Source: Meghimatium bilineatum
Lineage: Eukaryota; Mollusca; Gastropoda; Stylommatophora; Philomycidae
Direction of reading: 5' to 3'
Length of the DNA: 64,000 nucleotides
Assembly (NCBI GenBank): GCA_034231615.1
Contig: CM067306.1
Location: 48,825,281 to 48,889,280, forward strand
Both the position numbers and the translations under genes were made by a program. The notes below the pieces were generated by a model. It was not told the DNA's origin and searched no databases. It saw only the letters and a program-made list of their open reading frames with translations. Below, piece after piece: positions 1 through 10,814 of the stretch. Position 1 is the first letter of the stretch. Each line of letters opens with the position of its first letter.

Positions 1-200
1 AATGATGTTAATGTATGTTATAACGATAAGATAATGATGTTAATGTATGTTATAACGATAAGATAATGATGTTAATGTATGTTATAACGACAAGATGATG
101 ATGTTAATGTATGTTATAACGATAAGATAATGATGTTAATGTATGTTATAACGACAAGATGATGATGTTAATGTATGTTATAACGACAAGATGATGATGT
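1..200. repeat. 32-bp tandem repeat, about 6 copies
   Basis: A 32-bp unit beginning AATGATGTTAATGTATG repeats about six times from the window edge. A few units differ at single positions (GATAAG versus GACAAG). It runs to about 90 bp before the candidate first exon of the GIMAP-like gene. Confidence 0.95.
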
Positions 201-297
201 TAATCTGTGTTTCATTTTTAAATTACATTAAAAAAAATTACCAGGCTGTTTTTTTTTCTATTATTACTGAACAGGAAAATAAACCTGCCATACCGCG

Positions 298-1518
298 ATG
301 AATCAATATCCAGCCCAAGAATTTCCCAGTCATATTTTATCGACCAGTAGCTCTGCTGGTCAAGAAGCGCAAATGAACAGCAAGGCAAACTCTGAATCAG
401 GTTCTTATTTATCCAGGACAGGAGGTTGTAGTCCCTTCACTGTTTTGGAAGATCACAATGGTAAATGTCTGACACAAACTGGAAGTTATGAGTACTCGTT
501 TGCAGATTTTGACGACACTCAAAACACTAAAATTCTCGTTTCCGGTAAAAATACTTCAAGTCACACATATGATTTATCTCATAAAGGGCATCCTACTAGC
601 CTTAATGAAACTGTAAATAAAAACGTAGAATTACTAAGCAGCTCATCAACACTTCCCATGCACAATAAAAGCAGATTAGAATACAACATAAATACAAACA
701 ACGCGCAACGTGCCGAAGATCCTGTTCCAAGTACATGTTCTAGGAAAGCACAAGACTCACAGAACACATTATCTAACGAAGACAAGAGTTATACAATAAT
801 CAATGTGAACCAGTGTCTTGAAGAAAGTCGCAAACTGACTCAAGAAGCAGGAAAAAACAGTCATGTCGAAGAGAGTATTCATATTAGAGACACGGATTTA
901 GTGCATTCGACAGACAGAGAAATTGTGACCACCAACAGCTATGAGACTGAATGCGCACTGAGAAAAGAATTAAAAGAAATGAAAATAACAAGACTGAGAA
1001 TTAAACAAGAAGCTTTGAGATCGGAGACCTTCAATACAGAAATCTTGTTGCGAGAAGTACGAGGGTTTAGAAAAAGAGTTGGGAGCTACAGTACGCCGTT
1101 CTGTCAACAGATGCTGAAAGATTGTGTTGAGTTTGAGAATCAACTTGGTTGTTCAATCAAGAATCAAAATTTTGATGAGAAGTACATTATGCAAAGTATC
1201 ACTAAAAAGAAGAATAAACTCGAAAATAAACACGACACGAGAAGTATTCCATCAGACAAACCATTGATTCCTAGAGAAAAATATCAGGCATCTACACAAC
1301 AGAGACAGACAGAGGATCTGCAGCCGATTGATAGAGAAAAATATCAGACATCTACACAACAGAGACAGACAGAGGTTCTGCAGCCGATTGATAGAGAAAA
1401 ATATCAGACATCTACACAACAGAGACAGACAGAGGTTCTGCAGCCGATTGATAGAGAAAAATATCAGACATCTACACAACAGAGACAGACAGATGTTCTA
1501 CAGCCGATTCCTAGACTG
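298..1518 (+). CDS. Exon 1 of GIMAP-like gene: low-complexity N-terminal region
   Basis: Open from ATG 298 (G at -3) to a donor CTG|GTATGT at 1518/1519, giving 407 codons; unspliced, the frame would end a few codons later. An in-frame TAA lies just upstream of the ATG, after a possible acceptor near 274, which supports this start. The product is polar (about residues 1-215), then a charged, helix-prone stretch (about 220-300, many K, E and R), then four 20-residue repeats built on REKYQTSTQQRQTEVLQPID. I recognise no domain. A 407-codon open frame in AT-rich DNA with protein-like composition argues for real coding sequence. Confidence 0.6.
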
Positions 1519-4500
1519 GTATGTACTTTATAAATAAAGCTATGTTTGCTATAATCCCGTTTCGAATTATTCCTTTTGTTTAATATTCGATTAAAGGATT
1601 TAAAAAAATCAATTCCCCGAGGCACGCACATTTCAGGTTATATCAGGACCAGTTGTCTTTTATCTTTGCTTTGTGTGACCTTATGGTCTGAAAAGACATT
1701 AAATTATAGAGTGTCAACTTTTCTTCCTGAATTCAAACATAATTACTTATATTCTTCACGTTTTGACCTGGAAGGTTTGGTACCACAACTGTTAATACCT
1801 CGGCTTCTTGTACATGAGGATGAAAGTGCGATTACCAGTTATGATTTCTGCTAGAAACCGTATGATTCCCAAAGGTTGCCAAGTAAACACAGTCGCTGAA
1901 AATAGCTACCAGTATACGATTAAAACAGGAAAGGGTTTTGGATTGACGCTGAACACATTACTTCTAATAACAAAATTAGCATATGATTTTATTCCTAAAA
2001 CGAGCCCGTTTGGGAAATTTACAAATAATAACAACACTTATGACCTACCATGCATCTAAGCCTATGTGGCAACTGGTGCCTGGACTTCTAGTTCAGGAGT
2101 GACCTACCATGCACCTACACCTATGTGGCTACTGGTGCCTGGACTTCTAGTTCAGGAGTGACCTACCATGCATCCACGCTCAACTGACAACTGGTGCCTG
2201 GACTTCTAGTTCAGGAGTGACCTACCATGCATCCACGCTCAACTGACAACTGGTGCCTGGACTTCTAGTTCAACATGCGAAGAACATAACCAGTGTGTTC
2301 TTTACAGTTATGTCGTTGGAGACGACTAAGGAAAATCGGCGAATACGCTCACAACCTGAGACCTGTGACAAAAAAATTGGCACTGCATGTCTTGATGTCT
2401 TTTTTTTTGTCTTTGGTTAAATGATTTCCATGGATGTCGGACGAGATTCAGGCCAGCGAATATTGTTCTTATTGTCATTTCGTTGTAGACTCCTAGGTGT
2501 CGGGGAATGCTACTTGTGATAGGAAACTACTACTTGTGCCATCACTGCAGACGGGTCAACAAATCTGAGATAAGAATGATAAATGGTTGTCCCAGTCGCA
2601 CATGCTGAGCACCTTGAATGACGGGGTAATCCGGTATAATATTGCCGCTCTGGAATGCTTCCCTTCGGGGACTAAACGTACACCCACCTTCTTATTTCAC
2701 AATATAACCATGCCTTCGAAACGGCAGACCTTATACTTGTTCTTGTGTCACCTTGGTTACTCAACTGTGAACCAATTCCTTTGAAAGAAAGGCTATGGGC
2801 TGCCAGTATCTACTTGCTCACAGCAATATGGAATACTTCAACATCATTATCATTCCTAAGGTGACCCAGTGAACTGTGATTTGTCTACTTTTTAAAACTG
2901 AAAAGTAATCCGAATGACACACATATATGCGCGCAGTATCTATACGCACCCCAGCATCTATACGCCTCCAGTATCTAAAAGCACACCATCTATACGCACC
3001 CACTATCTATACGCCCCCCCCCCCAGTATTTATATGTGCAGTATTTTTGTGCCCAGTAATTATGCACACCTAGCATCTATATGCACAGTGTCCATACACC
3101 CAGAATATATACACCCTCAGTAACTATACGCACAGTATCTATACGCACAGTATCTATACGCACATTATCTATACGCACATTATCTATACGCATATTATCT
3201 ATACGCTCCCAATATCTGTACGACCAGTAACTATAGGCCTATGCCCCAAGTATCCATACACACCCCCCCCCCCAGTATGTATATGTACAGTGTCTTTGTG
3301 CCCAGTACTTATACGCACCTAGTATCTACATGCGCAGTGTCCATACGTCCAATATATCTACGGCCCCCAGTATCTATACGCACAATATCTATACGTCCAG
3401 CATATATAAGCACAGTATCTATACGACCAGTATATATACCCCCGCAGTATATATACGCACATTATCAATACGCACAATATCCATACACACCCTGAACCAT
3501 AGGTTCGGACATGTATGCAGGCACGATTCCTTGTCAAAAACAATACTGCAGGGAACTGTCGATGGTGGAAGAAGCAGAGGAGGTCAAATAAAGACATGGA
3601 CAGACAACATCAAGGAATGGACAGGGCAAGATATTTCCACACTCATCCGCATCGCTGAGGATAGAATTCGCTGGAGGACTCTGTGTGCTGAAGCATCCAA
3701 TGTGGAACCCCTACGACCCTGAAGGGTTATGGGTTTATTGATTGATCTATACGCACAATATCTATACGCCCCTCCCATCTAGCAATATCTATACGCCCAG
3801 TATGTTGCCTGGATCTAAAAGAGGAACAACGACTAACCAAAGAAACTATGATGTACCATGCATGACATAAAATTTCTCATTTCACAGGATGAAGAACATA
3901 ATATGGGTGCATCTTTGTCAGTTGAGACGAGAGAGTTCTTAGAAATATATAAACCAATTCTGATATATGGTAGTGAATCGTGGACAATCAATAGAATATT
4001 ATAAAAAATTATATGGAAGCAAAAGAGATGCTTTTTGAGAGAGTTTTATAGGATATTGGTTAAGAAAACCCTCTACAGATAACAATCGTAATGAAGATAT
4101 CTTCTTCTTCTTTCTGTCCTCATGTACCTTTCGGTGTTGAGGGGAGAGTGAGTGTACGGTCTTTTGCCTTTCTATTTGCCTCTTCTGCTGTTATATTTCC
4201 GAGTGTCTCTAATACACTATCTATCCACCTTTTACGAGGGCGTCCAATATGTCGACTGTTTTCGCATCGTTTGTTAAGTGTTTTTTGGATAATACTTTGC
4301 TCTTTCTGTCTGGTTATGTGGCCGTACCATTTAACTTGTTGTATCTGAATGTATTCTATTGTTGACTTGATCCCTAATTGTGTCCTTAGTGCTTCATTCC
4401 TGATTTGAAGATATCTTAAATAAGTTGATTCAAAAATAGATAATCCACATTTGTACACATCATGAGAAGAAAAAAGATAGAACACATTTTGACAACAATC

Positions 4501-7500
4501 AAGTTGAAAAGTTGAAAAGTAAGAGGGTTAGGGGAGACCAAGAGAAAAGATGCTTGACAACCTAGCACTGTGGCATGGGAGAACATTGAAATCGGAAATT
4601 ATTGACAGCTCACGAAACAGAGGGCTGTGAAAAGACATGATAACCTACACCACACGGCATGGACAATACGAAGAAGGGTATTGCAATAAGTATTTCATGT
4701 TTGAACATTATTCATTGCATTTATTATTCCATCTGTGACCATAAGTCATTGCAATCATTATTCCATCTGATAACATTATTCATTGCACTCATTATTCTAT
4801 TTGTAAGCATGATTTATTGCATTCATTATTACTACTGTGAACATTAATGATTGCAACCACTATGCCATGTTTGAATATTATTGATTGCAACCACTATTCC
4901 ATGTCTGAACATTATTGATTCATCATGTGTTTGGGAAAGTGCTATTTTCTACTGTAATGAACAAAAAACTAGAAGACAGACTAGATTTGGATATATAGAA
5001 GAATACTGTGAACCTTAAGAAAAGTCAATAAAACAAAGTGGTTCTGAAAGCATTGCGTATAAAAAAAAATAATAAAGAAAATAAACATTATACAAGCAAA
5101 ATATTTTGGATATATTAAAAGTCATGATACTTTGTTAAAGAACTGACTTGATGGTAGTTCAAAGGACGGTGGAAAAAGACACAAGAAGGGGTGAAACATC
5201 CTGAGATTGACAGACTTCAATTTGGAGACGACACATGATGGTGATGATTTTCGACTCAGTTTTGGCTTGTATTTTGAACTAGATAAACGCCATTTGATCG
5301 ATACATTATTTTTTCTTTGTGATTCATAAATCTTAACTGCCCTGTGGTTTCACTCTCACTAATTCAATCACAATTTTACCGCGCTCCCATCTGTTCATGT
5401 TTCTTTAACAATCATCTCCAAGCAGACACTCCGTGACACTCAACCTGATTTTAGAACTAACATCAACCAAAAAACATCGTGTAAGGTTAACGTGGGTCCT
5501 ACAATCAGCACTCGACCAACACAAGACATTGACACTAGTGCATCAAATATAACCTTTGGAAATGATGACAGCACCAACATACCATCACAGCTCACTTACA
5601 AGGTAACAAATTAAAAATTGTGTCTATTTGTTATGTGGTTTTCTTAATAATTTAGTTACAAAACAACAGAAACACATATCACATCAATTGATAAAATGTG
5701 AATCTTATGAGACAGAAAGTGAGAAAAATAGTCATGCAAATTTGCAATTATTTCCAAAAAATAGTCGTGCAAATTTGCAATTATTTCCAATAAATAGTCG
5801 TGCAAATTTGTAATTATTTCCAAAAAATAGTCGTGCAAATTTGCAATTATTTCGAAAAATAGTCACGAAAACTTGCAATTATTTCCAGAAATAGTCCTGA
5901 AAATTTGCAATTATTTCCAAAAAGAACACAAGATAACCGCGTCCTCCATTATTTTTAATAGTTAAAGAGCTCTGATGTAACTATTTTGGACTAACGTCTA
6001 CGGTTGTTTTCCCTTTGATATTTTCCCTTCTATCTTTTCTGTTGTCACTATATTCTCAATGCTTTCACTACTCATTATGTGTCCAATAATTGTAGACTGT
6101 CTTTTTCTTATATTATCAATAATACATCTTTTCAGATCCATCCTTCTAAGACATTCTTCATTAGTAATCTTTGCTGTTCAAGGAATGCGTAACATTCTTC
6201 GAATAAACCACATTTCCGCTGTCTCCAATGGTTTTTGTGATTTCTTATTTATTGTCCATGCTTCACTTCCATAGAGTAGCACTGGTTCAATGTAGCATTT
6301 AAGGATACGTTTTCTAGTATCCATTGATATGGACTTGTTGCATAGGATATTTTTCATTTTATGGAATGCTGCTTTTGTTTGTCCTATTCTGCTTATAATT
6401 TCGATATTGCATTTATTATCTGAAGTTATTAATGTTCCTAGATATTTGAAACTATCACACAGCTATAAATATCACCTCTGGGTGTCACCTGCCTAGACCG
6501 ATAATCGAAATCAAAGGAAATGATTCTAAACATGTCCCACAAGGTTTGAATGAATTCTGTTGGGGTGGGGGGGAGGGGGTCTACTATTAGCGAAAGTCAC
6601 GGTTTGAAACACTTGTCCAATATCAGGAGACCCAAATTCAAGTTCTCTTATGAAAGAAAAGAAGAACCTCGTAATAAACTAACTTCAAATAATATTCGTG
6701 CTCCACCGAGACCGTCGGCTCATGACACAGAAGATTGGTTTTCCTGTATTTTGACTATTTCTATGCGTTGTATGTGTTGGCCTTGGCTATTTTTAGTTGG
6801 CGACTCCAAGTATATAAATAGTGACCAAAGGATAGCAAGAGTATATATTATTGAGTCAAAAATGTAACGAATGAAGTCGTATATATTTTCTGCAATCTAT
6901 TGCTTCTACACTGCAGGTCCGGCTCTGTGGCGAAGTGGTACAGAGCGCGTCTGTGACGACAAAGGTACCGAGTTCGATCCTCACCACAGACAATTGGGCA
7001 TCCGGACCGTTCAGAAAGCAATGGCAACCTACTGAACGTATTTATATTGCCTAGAAAATCACCACAGCCAACAAATGCTGGGTTGATAGCTACGTCCTGG
7101 ATAGGATATGCTACCAATTTTTTAAAATCTTTATTACACTGCAGATGGTCATGGGTCTAGGAAATTCAGACCCTAGAAATGGGTCTAGGACATATCAGCT
7201 AGGAAATTCTTTCTCTTGTGTTGCGTCGAAAGTACTAAAAATGTATTGTCATGGTTTACGATTTCGCTGTGAAATGTGCGCATTTCGGTTTAACAGACTC
7301 GATTTTAGTAAGAAGTTTTAAAGCAAGATCTGAATGATATCTGGTCATTTTGATCAATGAATCCACCTTCTGGATTGACAGACATTTCTTAGTCATACTA
7401 AACTTTGATCAATGGATGCACTTGTTGGATTGACAGACATTTCTTAGTCATGCTAAACTTTGATCAATGGATGCACTTGTTGGATTGACAGACATTTCTT

Positions 7501-9763
7501 AGTCATACTAAACTTTGATCAATGGATGCACTTGTTGCATTGACAGACATTTCTTAGTCATACTAAACTTTGATCAATGGATGCACTTGTTGGATTGACA
7601 GACATTTCTTAGTCATACTAAACTTTGATCAATGGATGCACTTGTTGGATTGACAGACATTTCTTAGTCATACTAAACTTTGATCAATGGATGCACTTGT
7701 TGGATTGACAGACATTTCTTAGTCATACTAAACTTTGATCAATGGATCCACTTGTTGGATTGACAGACATTTCTTAGTCATACTAAACTTTGATCAATGG
7801 ATGCACTTGTTGGATTGACAGACATTTCTTAGTCATACTAAACTTTGATCAATGGATGCACTTGTTGGATTGACAGACATTTCTTAGTCATACTAAACTT
7901 TGATCAATGGATCCACTTGTTGGATTGACAGACATTTCTTAGTCATACTAAACTTTGATCAATGGATCCACTTGTTGGATTGACAGACATGATTTAATCA
8001 TACTAAACTTGAAAAAGGACACTGAGGGCGTAGCGGATTGACTTAGTAACATTCTATGTACTCCGTCTCAGATAATCAGAACAACTCCTGCAAATAGTAC
8101 CTCTTATAGCACGCAACTCCGTAGCTTTAAGTACACATGACTTTCATTCGCCGATGTATGTCTAAAATGGTCACCACTTCACTGACTGGAAAAAAAACGG
8201 TTAACAGAACGAAGATCCTCGTTGTTTCGTGTCACTAGTTGAGCAATCATTTTTAAATGACCAATGTGATGTCATGATGTTTGTTTGCATAAAGATCACA
8301 CGTGCAGGATAATCAACATTCTCAGATACAATATTGATATGCTACGAGACACTGCCATCAGGGCCGTAGATGTGACTACCTTAAAGAAGGGATTCTACAT
8401 CCTTTTGTAAATTTCAAAATTTGACGGAAAATTTGAAGAACGATTTGTGAAAAATCACTAAAGAAGAGGTTTTTACCGACATTTTGATTAAATTAAGTCA
8501 TGTTCATATTTTCTAAGCGTCGAAGAGGAAATGTTTGAACACCCCAATGATCCTTCCCCACCTCCTTCTCCCACAAATCTGCGTGCCTGAGTGTCTAACT
8601 GGTGTAGTTATTACAACACTTTGATTACATTTTAACGGTTTTGGTTTGAACAACCCGCGTAGTTGGTACATCTAGTCTATGTTAACAACAATATATCGCG
8701 AATTTTATTTCAACAGGTACATGAATACGGAGAAACCCTGGATACCATTGACATACTTCTGATTGGCAAATCTGGAAACGGAAAGAGTGCTACCGGAAAC
8801 TCCATTTTACAGAAAGCAGTATTTCCCAAAAATTCATCATCATGTATGGAATCCACATCTCCCATCTCCAACATAAAAAAAGCGAGTACGAAAATTGGAG
8901 ATAAGTTAGTTAATGTGATAGATGGTCCAAGTATCAATTATTGTGGTGGTATCACGGAAGAAGAATTAAAGGTAATTAATGACACATTTGAGCAATCTCT
9001 GGACATGTGCAACTGTAGATTTACCGTTCTTGCAATTGTTTTGAAATTTGGTGAGCGTTTCACAAATCAAGACGTTGAGACAATCAAATTAATAAAGTCA
9101 GTTCTTGGAGAAAATGTTATCAAAGACTACGGAGTATGTGTTGTGACTTACGGTGACCAATTTGAAAATAATGCAGAGGATGCCGAACCAACTAAAGAAA
9201 TAATGACCCGTGAAAGTTGGTTTAAATCACAAACTGGAGAAGTGAAAAAGCTTTTTGAGGAATGCAATTATAGATGCGCTTTATTCAATAATGCAACTAA
9301 GAATAAAGAGACATTGAATGACCAGGTTCAGAAGCTTCTGTTAGTTCTTCCAGAGGGGAAAAGATATTCAGAAGATGAATATAAACAAGCAAAGGTTGGT
9401 CGGGATGAACTTTCATGGCAAGCTGGGTTGTCTCAAATGCTGCAAGAAATTACGAAACAAACGGAGAACATTAGAAAACAGATGATGAAAATAGAATGCG
9501 AAAAAGATAATGGTATATTTAAAAACAAGATGAAGAAATTATTAAGTCAAGTTCATGAACAAAAATGTCTTTTGCAGAAAAATATTCATGACAATCCAGA
9601 TGTTCATAATATGAATACTGCTTTAGAACTTTTGGAGAATGACGTGTTCTTAAAATTAAAACTGCGAAAAGAAACTGAGAACCTAGCAAATGCAACTGGG
9701 GAAAAAAAAAACATATTTCGTAGAAAACGGAACGGGGAAGAAAAATTTACAAATGTGTTCTAA
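298..9763 (+). CDS. GIMAP/AIG1-like GTPase gene, three predicted coding exons
   Basis: GIMAP proteins are septin-like GTPases that bind GTP and assemble on membranes or lipid droplets; many invertebrates have expanded families linked to immunity. The last exon (8717-9763) carries the AIG1 GTPase domain. Two upstream exons (298-1518 and 5426-5602) have GT/AG borders and phase-0 ends, and splice in frame to a predicted 814 residues: 407 + 59 + 348. The 466-residue N-terminal part is polar, rich in S, T, N and Q, probably disordered, with a short charged helical stretch. I see no signal peptide or membrane segment. The GTPase exon call is firm. The three-exon model is an inference from phase, order and composition; the upstream exons could belong to another transcript. 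Typical GIMAPs are about 200-700 residues with the GTPase domain near the N-terminus, so this arrangement is unusual. Confidence 0.6.
1265..1510 (+). repeat. 60-bp coding minisatellite, 4 copies
   Basis: Exactly 60 bp per unit, about 4.1 copies, inside the open frame of the preceding exon. The period is a multiple of three, so copy-number change keeps the frame. Units encode a 20-residue polar repeat with Q/T-rich runs and differ by a few substitutions. Confidence 0.95.
2041..2275. repeat. 59-bp tandem repeat, 4 copies
   Basis: Units start at about 2041, 2100, 2159 and 2218 with TGACCTACCATGCA and contain ACTGGTGCCTGGACTTCTAG. Period 59 bp; the last two units are nearly identical. Confidence 0.95.
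2905..3810. repeat. Irregular TATCTATACGCAC minisatellite, split by a LINE tail
   Basis: Short units of roughly 13-17 bp built on AGTATCTATACGCAC run from 2930 to about 3492 and resume at about 3747-3805. C homopolymers occur near 3007 and 3265. A LINE 3' end (3494-3745) interrupts the array. Confidence 0.85.
3494..3745 (+). mobile_element. LINE 3' fragment inserted in a minisatellite
   Basis: The plus strand encodes RFGHVCRHDSL followed by a GGRSRGGQIKTW..IKEWTG..RIRWRTL pattern, ending ...VEPLRP-stop. This is the C-terminal tail typical of non-LTR reverse transcriptases. The 3' end runs into TTGATTGAT, a simple-repeat tail, and the flanking minisatellite resumes. Confidence 0.8.
3905..4640 (+). 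mobile_element. Degraded LINE with an antisense LINE 3' end inside it
   Basis: 3905-4090 (plus) reads like ...YKPILIYGSESWTINR, and about 4500-4640 (plus) like ...KRVRGRPREKMLDNLALWHGR, both RT C-terminal motifs. Between them, 4095-4485 on the minus strand encodes QVKWYGHITRQ...GRPRKRWIDSVLETLG..., a different LINE 3' end with a GAAGAAGAA tail. The layout suggests the minus element landed in the plus one, although both are heavily decayed. Confidence 0.65.
4660..4925. repeat. About 35-bp tandem repeat
   Basis: Units of roughly 34-38 bp containing GAACATTATTCATTGCA and CATTATTCCATCTG repeat about seven times with moderate divergence. Confidence 0.85.
4955..5235 (+). mobile_element. LINE-W 3' fragment
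   Basis: Matches in order the element at 9803-10485 (other strand): NKKLEDRLDLD..., then KIFWIY*KS, then a GGKR-like tail. It is decayed by several stops and is 5'-truncated. Confidence 0.6.
5426..5602 (+). CDS. Predicted exon 2 of GIMAP-like gene
   Basis: 59 codons, open, phase 0 at both ends. Acceptor CCAAGCAG|ACA at 5425/5426, donor TACAAG|GTAACA at 5602/5603. It encodes a polar, T/N/S/D-rich segment resembling the exon 1 product in composition, with no recognisable domain. Too short to be certain; phase match with both neighbours is the main support. Confidence 0.45.
5728..5930. repeat. 32/33-bp tandem repeat, about 6 copies
   Basis: Units contain AATAGTCGTGCAAATTTGCA and ATTATTTCCA. 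Each unit holds the near-palindrome TGCAAATTTGCA. Confidence 0.9.
6000..6460 (-). mobile_element. LINE fragment, reverse transcriptase C-terminal region
   Basis: The minus strand reads CDSFKYLGTLITSDNKC, then IEPVLLYGSEAWTINK, then AEMWFIRRMLRI, then TNEECLRRM, then IIGHIM. This is the thumb/connection part of a non-LTR RT, related to but distinct from LINE-W. 5'-truncated. Confidence 0.85.
6777..6885. repeat. Dispersed repeat shared with the 52.8-53.2 kb hairpin
   Basis: GGCCTTGGCTATTTT...GACTCCAAGTAT...GTAACGAA recurs in diverged form at about 52764-52850 and, inverted, near 53140-53215. Confidence 0.65.
6915..7125 (+). mobile_element. tRNA-derived SINE
   Basis: The tRNA-like head has an A-box-like TGGCGAAGTGG (about 6931) and a B-box-like GAGTTCGATCC (about 6968), the spacing of an internal Pol III promoter. 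The body runs to about 7125 and includes CACCACAGCC. The head does not fold as a clean functional tRNA, so I call a SINE rather than a tRNA gene. Confidence 0.7.
7340..8011. repeat. 55-bp tandem repeat, 12 copies
   Basis: GATCAATGGATGCACTTG recurs at 7352, 7407, 7462, 7517 and so on, exactly 55 bp apart, to 7957. Each unit also has GGATTGACAGACATTTCTTA. Very homogeneous. Confidence 0.97.
8030..8150 (-). mobile_element. SINE remnant
   Basis: GATTGACTTAGTAACATTC...TATGTACTCC...AGTACCTCTTATAGCACGCAAC resembles the body of the tRNA-derived SINE at 14945-15180 but lacks the tRNA head. Confidence 0.5.
8717..9763 (+). CDS. GIMAP/AIG1 GTPase exon (last exon)
   Basis: 348 residues plus stop after acceptor TTTCAACAG|GTA. 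G1/P-loop GKSGNGKS at exon residues 17-24, followed by ATGNSIL, the AIG1 hallmark. G3 reads VIDGPS, so the Asp is kept but the usual DTPG/DGPG glycine is Ser. G4 reads TYGD (family TxxD). G5-like CALFNNATK. Helical, charged C-terminal region (about residues 235-330) with likely coiled coil and a basic tail ending near RRKRNGEEKF; no transmembrane helix. The exon could be read from an upstream ATG at 8663, but the splice acceptor and the P-loop distance favour a spliced N-terminus. An antisense LINE begins about 40 bp after the stop. Confidence 0.9.
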   Translation, partial: VHEYGETLDTIDILLIGKSGNGKSATGNSILQKAVFPKNSSSCMESTSPISNIKKASTKIGDKLVNVIDGPSINYCGGITEEELKVINDTFEQSLDMCNCRFTVLAIVLKFGERFTNQDVETIKLIKSVLGENVIKDYGVCVVTYGDQFENNAEDAEPTKEIMTRESWFKSQTGEVKKLFEECNYRCALFNNATKNKETLNDQVQKLLLVLPEGKRYSEDEYKQAKVGRDELSWQAGLSQMLQEITKQTENIRKQMMKIECEKDNGIFKNKMKKLLSQVHEQKCLLQKNIHDNPDVHNMNTALELLENDVFLKLKLRKETENLANATGEKKNIFRRKRNGEEKFTNVF

Positions 9764-9802
9764 ATCTTAGAGGCACGGAGATGACATGCTGCCAGAATAG
9801 TC

Positions 9803-10485
9803 ATCATCATCATCAAGTGCCGTCTCCGCAGCGAAGGTTGGCTGCAACGTATCTCCAACATCTGTCTCTTGTCTTGGTGGTGCACTCTGCTAGACTGTAA
9901 CCTGTCCATCGTGTAATGTTATTCTCCCACTTGTATCTCTGCCTACCTCTTGCTCGCTTCCCTTTGATTTTACCCTCAAGTAAGGTCTTCAATAAGGTGT
10001 CATGTCTTTTAATGTGTCCAAAGTATTTTATTTGCCTGATCTTTATTTCTCTTAGTAGTTCTTTCTTCATATTAAGTGTCTTTAGCACCTCTTTATTTGT
10101 TTTCTTCTCTTTCCATGATGTTCTCCCTATTCTTCTATATACCCACATCTCAAAGGCATCAATTTTGTATTCTAATTGTTTATTTAGTGTCCATGTTTCT
10201 GAGCCATACATTAATATGGAATAGATGTAGCATTTTATAATTCTCATTTTTAACTTGTATGTAATTTGTTTAGATATTAATAATTTCCTCATGCCATTGA
10301 AGGTACTTTTAGCCATTCCTATTCTCCTTTTAACTTCTGTTTCACATCTGCCATCATTTGTGACTATGTGTCCAAGATATTGATACTGTTTTACTTGTTG
10401 TAGTTTCACTCCCTGTATGTTTATGTTTATCTCCTGTTCTTCTGTGTCTTTGCTGATTATCATGGTTTTTGTTTTTTGAATGTTT
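9803..10485 (-). mobile_element. LINE-W, reverse transcriptase C-terminal part
   Basis: One open minus-strand frame shows QVKQYQYLGHIVTNDGRC, ILMYGSETWTLNKQ, IDAFEMWVYRRIGR, TNKEVLKTL, IKYFGHIKRHD and [21 protein letters not shown]. This is the conserved C-terminal order of RTE/jockey-group non-LTR RTs. The 3' end (at about 9803) is a GAT-repeat tail, seen as CATCATCATCATC on the plus strand. 5'-truncated near 10485. The longest uninterrupted LINE-W copy here, so probably among the younger ones. Confidence 0.9.
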
Positions 10486-10814
10486 ATAATAGACAGAATA
10501 GACAAACTATAATGAATACTACTTTTCACGAGAAAAAACATTTAAATATCAGATGTTTAAAAGAAATTATTTACCATAATCTCTCAATATCTTATTTATT
10601 GTTTTCTTCTTTGACTAATACCAATAGTTTTACTGATTTGTGTAATGTACTTCCTTGTCCAGGAGGTTCTGAAATAGCTATACATTGATCAGTCATATAG
10701 TCTTCTCTTCTCTGCTGAGTTGATTGATCCTGTAGTCTCTGAGTTCAGATCCCAAGTCTGCGCCACCAGGTTTAGATGATCTGTAAATGTGAATTATTAG
10801 TCTTCGTATATCAT

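Larger units (their letters stand above)
1519..5425 (+). other. Predicted intron 1 of GIMAP-like gene
   Basis: GT at 1519, AG at 5424-5425 (CCAAGCAG). Besides the repeats and LINE pieces listed separately, 1530-2035 and 2280-2890 are ordinary AT-rich DNA where I see no gene; short frames there lack coding character. Confidence 0.45.
5603..8716 (+). other. Predicted intron 2 of GIMAP-like gene
   Basis: GT at 5603, AG at 8715-8716 (TTTCAACAG). Holds a 32-bp repeat, an antisense LINE, a tRNA-derived SINE and a 55-bp repeat. The stretches 6460-6770 and 8150-8660 show nothing I can identify. Confidence 0.45.

Noticed and set aside
6915-6990. Functional tRNA gene
   Set aside because: A and B boxes are present but the cloverleaf pairing is poor and a SINE body follows; the same holds at 25208, 27635 and 15180.
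7340-8011. CRISPR array
   Set aside because: Regular 55-bp direct repeats have no unique spacers; eukaryotic minisatellite.
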